Source: Homarus americanus (lineage: Eukaryota; Arthropoda; Malacostraca; Decapoda; Nephropidae). Taken from it: 64,000 nucleotides of DNA. The DNA is taken from the NCBI RefSeq assembly GCF_018991925.1, contig NW_024727857.1, positions 580,001-644,000 on the forward strand, written 5' to 3'. The position numbers and the translations under genes are program-made. Each line of letters starts with the position of its first letter. Position 1 is the first letter of the stretch. Positions 1 through 9,659 of this stretch are shown one piece after another. Below the pieces are notes generated by a model. It ran no database searches. It had not been told where the DNA came from and saw only the letters and a program-made list of their open reading frames with translations.

Positions 1-1268
1 GCATAATTTAATCCTTCAAAAGTGTATATCAATATGAAAGCATCTGAGGTCAAAGGTTATAGGGGTCGTGACCTTTCACCTGAGATCTTCCGCACTGAGA
101 AGATCACACGAATTTGCCAGCATAATTCCCATCTACTCCGGACGGGATTGAGACTGACACGGGTAACAAACCTGCTGAATTTTGTATATAATTACTGACA
201 GGTGTAGATATTGTTAATTGACTTACCTGTTGGTATTCATTTTCGTTTATCGTTTTCATCTGTGTTTCTAATTCGTGTTTTATTCATTTATCTCTGTTCC
301 TTTTGTTTTTAGGTTAATATCATTTTTTTATACTGTATATATGTGTAGGTTAAAGCATCATCATTTAGTATATTTCTAACCTCCAAATTATTTCATGGAG
401 TCGATTTCCTCCCAAATTTTAACCCAATTCCTCTTTAACCTTGTAATTAAAGAAGTAGACCTCAAAAGTTGAATTTTGTTATTTTGGAAGAGCTTATGAC
501 CGCTAAATTAATGTCACCCATCACTGTAAGGTCGTTAGCACTTCTAATGATCCGATATTCAGCTCTCTGAGGCCGGAGTCTTCATCAGCATAATGACGGG
601 CAGCCAACTCTTGTATCCCACACACCTGAGTGATCTTCTCTCCTCCTCAACCCTTCTTCCCACATTCTTAACCTACCCTTTCTCATTTATTATCATCTAT
701 CTTTTTCTCTCCCTTTGTCTTATTCTTTTTAGTTTTCTCTCTCTCTCTCACTATCTCTGCCTTTATTCTTATCCCTTTCTCTCTTACCCCAATCTCACCC
801 ATTACTTCCTCCCTAATTCTCACCTTACCCCCCCCTCTCCCTCCACCCCCTTTCCTACACCATAACCAGCCCTAAATTGTGTGGCTTTACTGAGATTAGA
901 AGAGGTCAAGGCTTTACCTCCCTCCCCACCTGTGTGAATAAAGACAAAAAGATAGAAAAACATAAGGATAAAAATAAAGAGAATAAGACATAAGGAAAGA
1001 TATAAAAAAAGGAGAAACAGTGAAAGAGAAAGAGAGACAAAGATATAATTAAGCATTAGTTCTCATCATCACTGAGGACTGTACATAATGAGAAACACCT
1101 GGGTAGAGGCGACAGGTGAGGTGCTACTAATTAGACAAAAGTATCGACCCTCACTCCAACACCTCTCACACTCCCTCTCATCCCACCCACACATCCCTCT
1201 CAACTGAAACAAGGATCAACGTCCTATTCCTGAGGCTGTCAACAACTTGCGGTCATACTGCTTACAAT

Positions 1269-1270
<2 letters not shown>
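1..1270. other. Intergenic DNA, no gene seen
   Basis: Mostly single-copy AT-rich sequence. From about 630 to 865 the plus strand is CT-rich, and from about 940 to 1050 it is purine-rich (GAAA and AAAG words). The open frames here (593-865 plus, 820-1056 minus) are translations of these biased tracts, consisting of Leu/Ser/Phe/Tyr runs, and have no domain. No promoter, splice pattern or RNA gene is visible. Confidence 0.7.

Positions 1271-1327
<57 letters not shown>
1271..1327. repeat. (AG)n microsatellite
   Basis: About 28 uninterrupted AG units. They follow single-copy DNA and are followed by an AT/CT-rich stretch. Confidence 0.97.
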
Positions 1328-1329
<2 letters not shown>

Positions 1330-1654
1330 ATAATAATTATTCCTCCATTATTATTCACTCTATTCCTTCCTTATCATCATCCTTTATTCCATTTTCCCCC
1401 ATTATTGCTTTTTTGTTATTTTTCCTCCATTTATTCAGTTCTCCGTCATCATCTTTATCATCAATATTCCACTTGTGTTTCAATGTCTTTCTATATTTTA
1501 TTTTCTCTTACTTTAACCTTTTATTTTTCATTATGTATCGTCTTTATCTTATATCCTTATGTTATATTTTCCTTTGTATTTAGTTATTCTCTTTTGTCCA
1601 TTCTCACGTCTTTTATTGGTCATTACCTGTCTTTATTCTCATTTTGTTTCATCT

Positions 1655-1656
<2 letters not shown>

Positions 1657-1749
<93 letters not shown>
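1657..1749. repeat. (TC)n microsatellite
   Basis: About 46 perfect TC units. A (GA)n run begins about 150 bp downstream on the same strand, so the two form a long inverted-repeat pair. Confidence 0.97.
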
Positions 1750-1752
<3 letters not shown>

Positions 1753-1764
1753 TACCTTCCATAA

Positions 1765-1886
1765 AAGTGGAAGACTGAGAGGTAGAGAAAGAAAGAAACA
1801 AAGAAAGAAAGTGAAAGAAAGAAAGAGAAAAATGAAAGATATAAGGATAGAAAAGGAATAAAAGAGGAAGACCGAGAGGGAGAGAA

Positions 1887-1938
<52 letters not shown>
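1765..1938. repeat. Polypurine tract ending in (GA)n
   Basis: Almost pure purine on the plus strand: AAAGAAAG words up to about 1860, then GA dinucleotides to 1938. A short phrase (AAAGNGGAAGACNGAGAGG) occurs twice, at about 1764 and 1862, so the tract itself has been duplicated. It abuts the dispersed element at 1938. Confidence 0.9.
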
Positions 1939-1940
<2 letters not shown>

Positions 1941-2007
1941 CGCTGCTGTGAACTGTCTCCACCTTCATCACCTGATACCTGAGAGCTAATTAATTACCAC
2001 CTGTAAT
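1938..2007 (+). repeat. Dispersed polypurine-linked element, copy A
   Basis: First of three related copies in the first 6.3 kb. It begins GGTCGCTGCTGTGAACTGTC directly after a polypurine tract and ends GATACCTGAGAGCTAATTAA followed by TTACCACCTGTAAT. Copies B (4585-4793) and C (6191-6265) share this order of motifs and the polypurine tract on the left. I do not recognise the family. It could be the tail of an undescribed SINE or MITE, or a conserved non-coding block that was duplicated. Confidence 0.65.
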
Positions 2008-4105
2008 CATGATAAATACTAGGCTTAGTCTATCATAAATTACTCACGTCTCTTATATTTTCTTCAGGTAAATAAATTTTTAACAAGATTTTTTTTTCGG
2101 GGTAAAAATTAATACATGTCACCTAGAAAGTAAAATTTATTGGCATGATAAAAACTAAAACAAAAAAAAATTGCTGCCTTATTCATGGTCAGGAAGTGAA
2201 GCCACGTTGATAAGGTCACTATGTAAATGTAGTAATACGAAAGGCCAGGCTAAATAGATGTTCGGAAAGAGTGAGATTATGGAGGTGGTGGTGGTGAAAA
2301 GAGTGGGTGGTCGTGATGGTCGTGATGGTAGTGATCAGCTGTAATCACACCTACGATAACTTTATTACCCCTGAAGATGTTGCTGATACATACAGAAATT
2401 TTACTCTACTTTTTAATTTCCCAAAGATGTGTTGTAGTATAAAATGTAAGAGTGAGTTAGGAATGGTTCAAGACCCTGGTTGTTGGAGTAGCGTAATAAA
2501 CTAACATAGTAACAAGGAAAGGTCGTGTACAGATATAGGGAAGAAGAATAATAGTCAGTTGACATAACATGACTTACTAGTGGATTAAATACACAGTGGA
2601 AAGGACTTTTAACTGATGGTTACAGCAGACAGTAGGGTGGGAGAGAGGATCTACCTTCTCCCCTAACCAGATTATCCATTTAATCCTCCACTGGATGTCC
2701 TTCCTCTCATATTTATACCTCACGCCTCACCACAGTGGAATCCCTTCTCTGAGTACGTGTTTCTCCCTCCTCATGTAGAGTTCAGGTCCTCACTTGTAAG
2801 ACATACAAAGACCTGTTGACACCTACACATCAATATGCTTCCCTCTTCCAAGACGCAAGACAAGCTACTCATGAGGATAGGTCACAAGGGTCGCCTTCTG
2901 CAACATAACCCCTGCCATAAAACCAACGCCAGTGCCGGCAATCAACAGCACCAGGCGTTCCCCTCCACTATGCAATGACCCACTTATCTAAACTACGCTA
3001 TACGAACGTTCTTTACGCCCGCCTTCTGCCAACACTGCCGCTATTTTATGGTACGAGCGTATATGTGTCACTACCATCATTGTCATCTCCCCTTGCAACA
3101 TTGCAATAAAAATATAACAGAGTAGAAAAGGCTGTGAGGGAGTGAACTGTGAATTGTGGAAACTAGCGTAGCCACCTGAGGACACCTAGTGAATGACAGC
3201 GTCCTTGTTTACTAACTCAGTTTTCTTGCCTGTTCACTCTTTTTCAATTGGATATTTTTTCCTCTCGCGTCTCTGCTTTTGTCACTACGTTGTTCTCTGT
3301 GTCTCTCTCTCTGTTTTTCCTCTTCCTTCCAATTCTATCACTGTGTTACTATCTCTGTCTTTTAGTTACTATCGTCTTTTATTCCTTGACTCTATTTTTT
3401 GGTTGTGTGATCAATCTGATGCCCTCCCATCCTCACTCACTAACTGGGCGGATTTTTCTCGCCTTTTTCCCTGTCCTGACAAAGAGATTTTTATATTGTA
3501 TCCCCTAGTTGGTGTGTAATGGCTGCCTCACTTGGTAGTTTCCGTACTCCCGTGTGATGACATTCAGTGTATGACTATTTTTCCCCTAATCCATCAGGGT
3601 AAATTACCAGCTATCGGGGGAAAATGGGAAAAAATCCTCACATACTGTGATAGGAAACTTGGACAGAAACAATTGACTCTGTAAATTTAACTCTGATTTT
3701 TCTTCACCTGTTGAGTTCATTTATTCCCTATTTTCTCGTTCAGAATTGCATTATTTTCTTGTACCTTATATTTCCACACTAATAACCAGTCTGAATGGAG
3801 CCCAGGTAGATAGAAATTAAGTAGGGAACTTAACGTAGCTGACAATCAACTACGTCTCCCTCTCTCCCTCCCCCTTCCCCCTTCCCCTCTCCCTGCCACC
3901 CACCCTCCTCACCCCCACCCACCCTCCTGGCCTCCCTCCCTCTCTGCACCTCCACCACCTCTTGAGTGTTGGGAAACGAAATTTAAGATTGTCTGGGCGT
4001 CTCGATAATACGTGCTGTTGGTTCCTTCCTTGTACCTTAGTGTTCTGCTCAGAGACACTTCCTTACGGTCAGATGATTTCGGGAACACTGCTCTCTTGTT
4101 CTTGT
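2008..4105. other. Intergenic DNA, no gene seen
   Basis: Largely single-copy sequence of mixed composition, with a small GTG/GTC-rich patch at 2285-2335 and C-rich patches at 2640-2780 and 3855-3960. The longest frames (2307-2504 plus, 2988-3185 minus, 3193-3519 plus) resemble no family I know and lack codon or splice evidence. A possible polymerase III B-box-like string at 2465 stands alone and was not accepted. Confidence 0.6.
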
Positions 4106-4107
4106 TC

Positions 4108-4183
4108 TTCTTCCTCCTCCTCCTCCTCGTCGTCGTCTTCCTGTTCTTCTTCCTCCTCCTCTTCCTCCTCTTCTTCTTCTTTC
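4108..4183. repeat. Imperfect (CTT/CCT)n trinucleotide repeat
   Basis: Pyrimidine trinucleotides (TTC, CCT, and a short CGT run) for about 75 bp. They are read as Ser or Leu runs in translation. Confidence 0.9.
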
Positions 4184-4268
4184 CCATCCTCCTTCTTCTC
4201 CTCTCATCTCTTTCACTTTGTATTATCGCATCGTCTCCTGTTTCACACAATCTTGGGTCTTATCATCT

Positions 4269-4270
<2 letters not shown>

Positions 4271-4308
<38 letters not shown>
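4271..4308. repeat. (TC)n microsatellite
   Basis: About 19 perfect TC units. Confidence 0.97.
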
Positions 4309-4312
<4 letters not shown>

Positions 4313-4339
4313 TAAGGTTAATTTAGGAATAACAGCAGT

Positions 4340-4584
4340 AATAGAAGGACATAATGTGGTAAAGTAAGGGATAGGGAAGGAGGAAAGGAGAGAGAGAAAG
4401 GGGAAAGAAGGGTGGAAAAAAGGGAGAGTGGAGGGGGGTGGGAGGGGAATGAGGAAAATAAAATGGAAGACTGAGAGGGAGGTTGGGAAAGACGGTGGAT
4501 GAGAGGAAAGGAAAGAAATAGGGAAGGAGTATAAGAGGGATGGGAGGAAGAGATAGAGACAAGGAGGGAGAACAAGTGAGAGAA
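4340..4584. repeat. Polypurine tract
   Basis: About 245 bp of GA/GGA-rich plus strand with few pyrimidines. It sits immediately left of dispersed element copy B, as the purine tract at 1765-1938 does for copy A. Confidence 0.85.
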
Positions 4585-4793
4585 GGTCGCTGTTGTGAAA
4601 TGTCTCAATCACCATCACTACCACCACCACCATCACCACCATCACTACCACCACCACCATCACCACTACAGCCACCACATCACTACCATTACCGTCACCA
4701 CATCAACTACAACCACCACCATTACCCGTACGACCACCACTACCACCACCACTACCTGATACCTGTGAGCTAATTAATTACCACCTGTAATTA
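4585..4793 (+). repeat. Dispersed polypurine-linked element, copy B, split by an ACC repeat
   Basis: The left part (4585-4605) reads GGTCGCTGTTGTGAAATGTC and the right part (about 4751-4793) reads CTGATACCTGTGAGCTAATT followed by AATTACCACCTGTAAT. Both match copy A closely. Between them lies about 145 bp of ACC/ATC trinucleotides (4606-4750), where copy A has only a short CACCTTCATCAC stretch. The trinucleotide array therefore appears to have grown from inside the element. Confidence 0.65.
4606..4756. repeat. Degenerate (ACC)n trinucleotide repeat
   Basis: CAC/ACC/ATC triplets for about 150 bp, with interruptions. It lies inside dispersed element copy B. Confidence 0.93.
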
Positions 4794-4946
4794 AGGACAG
4801 TTACCTGACCTCACGTACTCGTAAATTCCCCCCCCAGGTGTTCAACCACTGGTCAGGTGCACTGAACATCACACTTTATGGCTTCAAATTTATGAAAAAT
4901 ACTTGAGGATCAATATTCTGAGGCGACAAAAACTGAGGTTCAAGAA

Positions 4947-5640
4947 TTCAACCCCTTCCATTCTCCCTTCCACCCTACCTCCCTCTCCCTTCCTGCCTTC
5001 CTCTCCTTTCTCTCCCTTCCTGCCTTATTCTCTCCTCTTCTTTCTTCTTGCCTTCCTCTTTCCTCCTCTCCCTGCCATTCTTCCCTTCTCTTCATCTCCC
5101 TTCCTGCCTTCCTGTTTCCTTCTCTCCCTTCCTTCTTTCACTACAATCTGTCCTCCCTCCTCCTTTCCCTTTTATCCACCCATCACTCCTCAGCCTCATC
5201 TCCCTTTCACTCTTCCTCCTTCCTCCCCTCACATCGCCTCCTAAGCTTCCACACATATCATCTTATTCAATTTCCTTCGTGTTTATTACATTAATGATTA
5301 CCTCTGATTCCTCTTATTCTCTTCCTCTTTTCTTACTTCTCATTTATTCCCCATCCTTCATCAGTGTCCCTCACTTCTTCTTTCCTCTTTCCTCTTTATC
5401 GTTCCCCTTTCCTCTTCCCGTTTTCCTCCTCCTCTTCCCCTTCTCATTTTTTCTTTCCCCTCTCCTCTTCCTCTTTCTTCCTCTTCCCCCTTTCCTCGTC
5501 GTATTTCCTCTTTGCTATTCCTCCTCTCTTCCTCTTCTCCGTCTTCTCTTCCTCTTGCCTCTTTTTCCTATCCCCTTCTCTTCCCTCCTCTTTCCCCTTT
5601 CCTCTCCCTCTCTCCTCGCCCTCTCTCCCACCTTAACACT
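4947..5640. repeat. Long polypyrimidine tract
   Basis: Nearly 700 bp dominated by CTT, CCT and TCC words on the plus strand. The long Ser/Pro/Leu/Phe frames (for example 5048-5653) are composition artefacts with no domain. Such tracts can adopt triplex (H-DNA) structure; that is general knowledge, not something shown here. Confidence 0.85.
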
Positions 5641-5716
5641 CACGGTCGATTAAACTAACTAATGGGTAACAGAATTGTTTAGGAAACTGAAACTTGGCTG
5701 ATGTGATACCTGTGTG

Positions 5717-5744
5717 AGACAGACAGACATACAGACAGATAGAC

Positions 5745-5775
<31 letters not shown>

Positions 5776-5780
5776 TAGAC
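5717..5780. repeat. (GACA/GATA)n tetranucleotide repeat
   Basis: AGAC units interspersed with AGAT, about 16 units. Confidence 0.95.
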
Positions 5781-5849
5781 CCTGGTGAGCATTACCTCTT
5801 GGCAGACTGCTTGAGGAGTTCATGGTACGTTTTCATTATGGAATGTGGT

Positions 5850-6190
5850 AATGGAGAATAGGGAAGGGAGGTGGAAGGGAGAGAGGCAAGGAGGGAAGGA
5901 GGTAAGAGAGGAGGGAGAGAAAGAAGCAAACATAGTGGGAGGGAGATAGGTAAGGAAGGACTGAGATACAAAGTTAAGGAAGTAAGGAGGCAAGGAAGAA
6001 GTGAAGTAGAGAGTTAAGGAAGGAAGGGAGGAAGGAAGGAAGGAGGAAAGAAGAGTAAGCGAATAAGAAAGATAGAGAACAAAAGTAAGAGGGTGAAGGG
6101 AATATATAGAAAGATTGATTTAGGGAAAAGGAAGGGAAGGAAGAAGAGAAGGGGGGGGGGAGGAAGGGGAGGGAGGGAGGAAGGAAGGAC
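5850..6190. repeat. Polypurine tract (GGAA/AGGA-rich)
   Basis: About 340 bp of GGAA, AAGG and AGGG words. It precedes dispersed element copy C. Confidence 0.85.
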
Positions 6191-6265
6191 AGGTAATATC
6201 CGTGTCACTGTCTCCAACACCTTCCTATTGTACCTGTGAACTAATTAATTATCACCTGTAATGAT
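6191..6265 (+). repeat. Dispersed polypurine-linked element, copy C
   Basis: This copy shares GTGTCACTGTCTCC, then CACCTTC, then TGTACCTGTGAACTAATTAA and TTATCACCTGTAAT with copies A and B, in the same order. Its left end is more diverged. A purine tract again lies directly upstream. Confidence 0.6.
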
Positions 6266-6402
6266 GGTAATAACAAATCCTCATCGTACACATTAATAAC
6301 GAAAACCTTCATTACGTTTTCATGGAATAATTATAAACTGTCTAATTATTACCGAATCATATGTGAAGCTACATTATAAAGAGTATTTCCTTGTTTCCGC
6401 TT

Positions 6403-6452
6403 GTATGTATGTATGTATGTATGTATGTATATATGTATGTATGTATGTATGT
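6403..6452. repeat. (GTAT)n tetranucleotide repeat
   Basis: About 12 GTAT units with one ATAT interruption. Confidence 0.95.
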
Positions 6453-6509
6453 CATGATTGTACAAGTAAGTAGGAAGTTAACATCATTAGGTGGTGTGGT
6501 GGTTGCCGG

Positions 6510-6551
6510 GATCCTATTATCGTAGGTCAAAGAGCGACCTATAATGGGATC
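6510..6551. other. Imperfect inverted repeat (hairpin)
   Basis: The left arm GATCCTATTATCGTAGGTC (6510-6528) is complementary to GACCTATAATGGGATC (6536-6551), apart from a 3-nt bulge and one mismatch, with a 7-nt loop. Function unknown. Confidence 0.6.
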
Positions 6552-6573
6552 ATAACACACGGGTCTCCTACAC

Positions 6574-6790
6574 AAGAGGGTTTGGAAGTAGGTAAGAGGA
6601 TCTGTGCTTGAAGTCCCCTTTGTACCCCGGCTGTAAGATAGAGATAGGGAGGGAAGAGGTGGGGGAGGGTAGAGAAGGGGGACTATGAGAAAGACAGAGA
6701 GAGAGAACCTAAGAAGAGTCGGAAGTGGCAAGAGGTTCTGTGATTTAAGTCACCCTTTGTGGCTTAGCTGTAAGGTAAAGAGTGAGAGAA
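6574..6790. repeat. Diverged two-copy tandem duplication, 137-bp period
   Basis: The copies begin at GGAAGTAGG (6584) and GGAAGTGGC (6721). Each continues through AAGAGG-TCTGTG, then AAGTC, then CTTTGT, then GCTGTAAG and a purine-rich tail. About a quarter of positions differ, so the duplication is old. Confidence 0.7.
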
Positions 6791-7125
6791 AGAGACAGAC
6801 AGAGAGAGATAGGGGAGAAAGAATCAGAGACAGGGAGAGACAAAGAGAGAGTGTGTGTGTGTGTGAAGGAGGAGTTGGAAGGACAAAGAGAGAAGAATCA
6901 AAAGGTAGAGAGACAGGAGAGGGAATGAGAAGGGCAGCAAAAGAAGGAGGAAAGGTGAGTGATGAAAGAGGAGGAAGAGAGAGGAGGAAAGGAGCAAAAA
7001 ATAATAAGGTCGAAAGAAAATGAAGGATAGAAAGAGGTAAAAGAAACACGAGGAGAGAGGGAAAGGGAGGAAAGGAAGAATAGGAAAAGAATGACGGAAG
7101 GGAAGTAGGAAGGAAAGGCCTCAAG
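6790..7125. repeat. Polypurine tract with a short (GT)n
   Basis: GA/GGAA-rich plus strand with a short GT run at 6849-6864. The open frames on both strands are biased-composition artefacts. Confidence 0.8.
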
Positions 7126-7295
7126 AGAGATAGGGGTTGGCCCGTGGACTAAGTAAACAATCAAACAGCTGATTTGTGTTTACATACGGAGGTGAGAGAG
7201 TCGCCAGTGTTGACAAAATCTTTATAAAGACCACAGCTGCCCCGTGATCCATGTTATAGAACCATCACCTGAACGAGCAACCAGTTGAATCAGGT

Positions 7296-7543
7296 AAGAT
7301 TTTTTCCGATGGAATTTAGTACAGTAAAATTTTGTCCCGATGGAATTTAATGAAGTAAAATTTTTTCCGATGGAATTTATTGACGTAAAATCCTGTTCAG
7401 TCAAGTTTTGTCCTATGGAATTTAATAATGTAAAATTCTGTCCAACCAAATTTTATCCGAGGGAATTTAGTGAATATAAAAATTGTGTCGTGTAAAATTT
7501 TGTCCTGTGGCATTTTGCGAGAAAAGAATTTTGTCCGGTGAGA
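7296..7543. repeat. Degenerate minisatellite, about 35-bp unit
   Basis: Roughly seven diverged units are built from GATGGAATTTAGT, then GTAAAATTTTGTCC. Unit length varies by indels. On the minus strand it translates as a repeating Asn-Ser-Ile-Gly-Lys-Asn-Phe-Thr pattern, which is a by-product and not evidence of a protein. Confidence 0.8.
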
Positions 7544-7689
7544 TTACAGTGTGTACCCGAGAGATAGTAAACAAGAGTGAAATACCTTGAAAATGGTGAG
7601 GCAGGAACTTGTAGTGTGTATTAGGTGAACCTGACCACCTCCAGCCCCAGGGATTACCCACCTGTCTCTTGCTAATGCTGTGGGGGCGA

Positions 7690-7872
7690 TACACACACAC
7701 ATACACAGATACACACACACACACACAGAAGCACACACATACACACAAGCACACATACAGTACACATATTCACGCACACAAGCACATACACATACATGCA
7801 CAGATACACAAACAGACAAACATACGCACATATACACATATGTACACATACCCACACACATTTATATATATA

Positions 7873-7928
<56 letters not shown>

Positions 7929-7935
7929 GATTCTT
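7690..7935. repeat. Compound (AC)n microsatellite
   Basis: Interrupted ACAC/ATAC tracts from 7690, with a pure (AC)n core at about 7873-7925. Confidence 0.95.
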
Positions 7936-8077
7936 GCGCAAAAAACTACATACAGGTTCACACAGACAAGAATATTTATACGTGTGCAAACATGAACACA
8001 CACCTATTCATAAAACACGAGCATACACACAAGACAGACAAACACACCCGCACATTTTTCCATGCACTTGTAAATAA

Positions 8078-8079
<2 letters not shown>

Positions 8080-8116
<37 letters not shown>
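8080..8116. repeat. (GT)n microsatellite
   Basis: About 18 perfect TG units. It lies 150 bp downstream of the AC array in opposite sense, so the two can pair. Confidence 0.97.
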
Positions 8117-8117
<1 letters not shown>

Positions 8118-8268
8118 AAGCAGAAAGTAATACCATAATGTTTGTTTCATTGTTTTGTTTGTGTTGTTGTGTCGTCTGGGTCGTTTCACCTGTAGATGGC
8201 GTAAGGGTTTATTAAGGAGGCAACACTAGGGAATTATTACCTGTCACCACACCACCTGGAGGGTCATT

Positions 8269-8955
8269 AACTGAGGGTGAGAGGGGGTGAGTGACGGGTG
8301 AGGAAAGTGGGGAGCGTGAGGTGAAGTGAGTTGAGGGGTGAGGAGAGTGGTAAGAAATTAAAAGGAATAAGAAAGGGTGTTTGGAAGGGTGAGAGATGGG
8401 TGGAGAGAGGGAGAGGGAATTGGGGAGAGATAAAGAGGGTGATAGGATGTTAAAATAGGGCGTGGAGAGAGAGAGTGAGAGAGAATGAGAGATGGGTAGG
8501 GAGAGTGAGAGGGAGTGAAAAGGGCAGTGAGGGGATAGAGAGGGAGGAGAGAGTGAAAGTGGGAGAGGAAGTGAGAGGGGACACAGTGATAAGGAGTGAA
8601 ACGGAGGGGATAAGGAGAGGGAGGGAAATAGGAAGAGAAACGAGCAATAGGGAGATGAAGAAAGGAGGTAGAGAAAGGGAGAAAAGAGAGAGCGAGCGAG
8701 CGGAGGAGAGAGAGACAGTGAATCGCTGTCAAAAAGAGAGACAAAGACAAAGTAAAGAAAAGAAAGAAAAAGAAGTAAAGAGAGACTAAAACCTTGAGAA
8801 TAAAAAAAATAGAAAGATAGTGAAGATTGTGACCACAGAGAGAGAATAAAGGAGGAAGTGAAGACATGAGGACAATTAGAATTAATCGTGTGGAAGAGGA
8901 AATTGCTGGCAATGAAGACGTCTGAGGAAAGAGAGAGAGAGAGAGAGAGTATAAC
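8269..8955. repeat. Long polypurine tract
   Basis: About 690 bp of GA, GGGA and GTGAG words, ending in (GA)n at 8930-8950. Both strands carry long but compositionally trivial frames. Confidence 0.85.
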
Positions 8956-9236
8956 CCTTTAAGGAAAATTATTTAACCCTTTGATCGGTATAAATAGATT
9001 TTTTTATCAGCTTAAAAAAGGAAAGAAGTAAAGAAGACAAAGGCAAGGAAAATAACAGTAAAAGTGAAAGAAACAAAAAAGAAAGTAATATAGAAGAAAA
9101 CAGTATAGGAGACAAAAAGAAAGATAAAGCAGGAGAGAAGAAAGCAACAAAGACGAAAGAATCAAAGAAGAAAGTGCAGCAGAAGCGAAAAGTAAACATC
9201 ATTGTAGAAATAATTTCCTCTGCTTGGCCCAAAACA

Positions 9237-9372
9237 CACCCCCCCCTTACCTAACCTACCCCTCACCCCCTACCGCCACCCCCTGAGGCAGCATGGGACA
9301 ACATGGACCCCCCTCCCCCTCCCCCTCCCCCTCCCCATCCCCCTCTAACAAGACCCCTCCCCTACCCCCCAC
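9237..9372. repeat. C-rich low-complexity stretch
   Basis: Runs of C with TCC/ACC punctuation, including six consecutive CCCCCT-type units at 9308-9345. The minus strand is therefore G-rich and quadruplex-capable. Confidence 0.85.
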
Positions 9373-9588
9373 TTGCCCCTTAAAAAAAGAGGACAATATC
9401 TAGCGGGACAATGTGCGAGGGGGCGGGTCAAGAGCACCTTTAAGCGCCTCATTATGTCGCCGAAAAGCACCTGGGGAGATGAAAGGGAATGCTGGGCTTC
9501 ACACAGGGGTTGACGACCACCTGGAAAGAGGCTTCAAGGACCTCTCATGGCGTTCATGATTCTTTATTCCGAAGACCTCCCATGAGCA

Positions 9589-9648
9589 GGTGGGGTGGGG
9601 CGGGGCGGGGCGGGGTAGAGTGGGGTGGTGTGGAGTGGGGTAGGGCGG
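9589..9648 (+). other. G-quadruplex motif
   Basis: Five GGGG runs separated by single bases (9592-9615, spacers T, C, C, C) are followed by further GGGG/GGG runs to about 9645. Single-nucleotide loops between G4 tracts fit the classic, very stable parallel quadruplex rule. No gene start is recognisable nearby. Confidence 0.9.
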
Positions 9649-9659
9649 TGAAAGGTTGA

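Noticed and set aside
2464..2476. B-box-like GGTTCAAGACC
   Set aside because: No A box at the right distance upstream and no T-arm stem.
5048..5653. 201-codon Ser/Pro/Leu/Phe frame
   Set aside because: Product of a polypyrimidine tract. Parallel frames are open as well.
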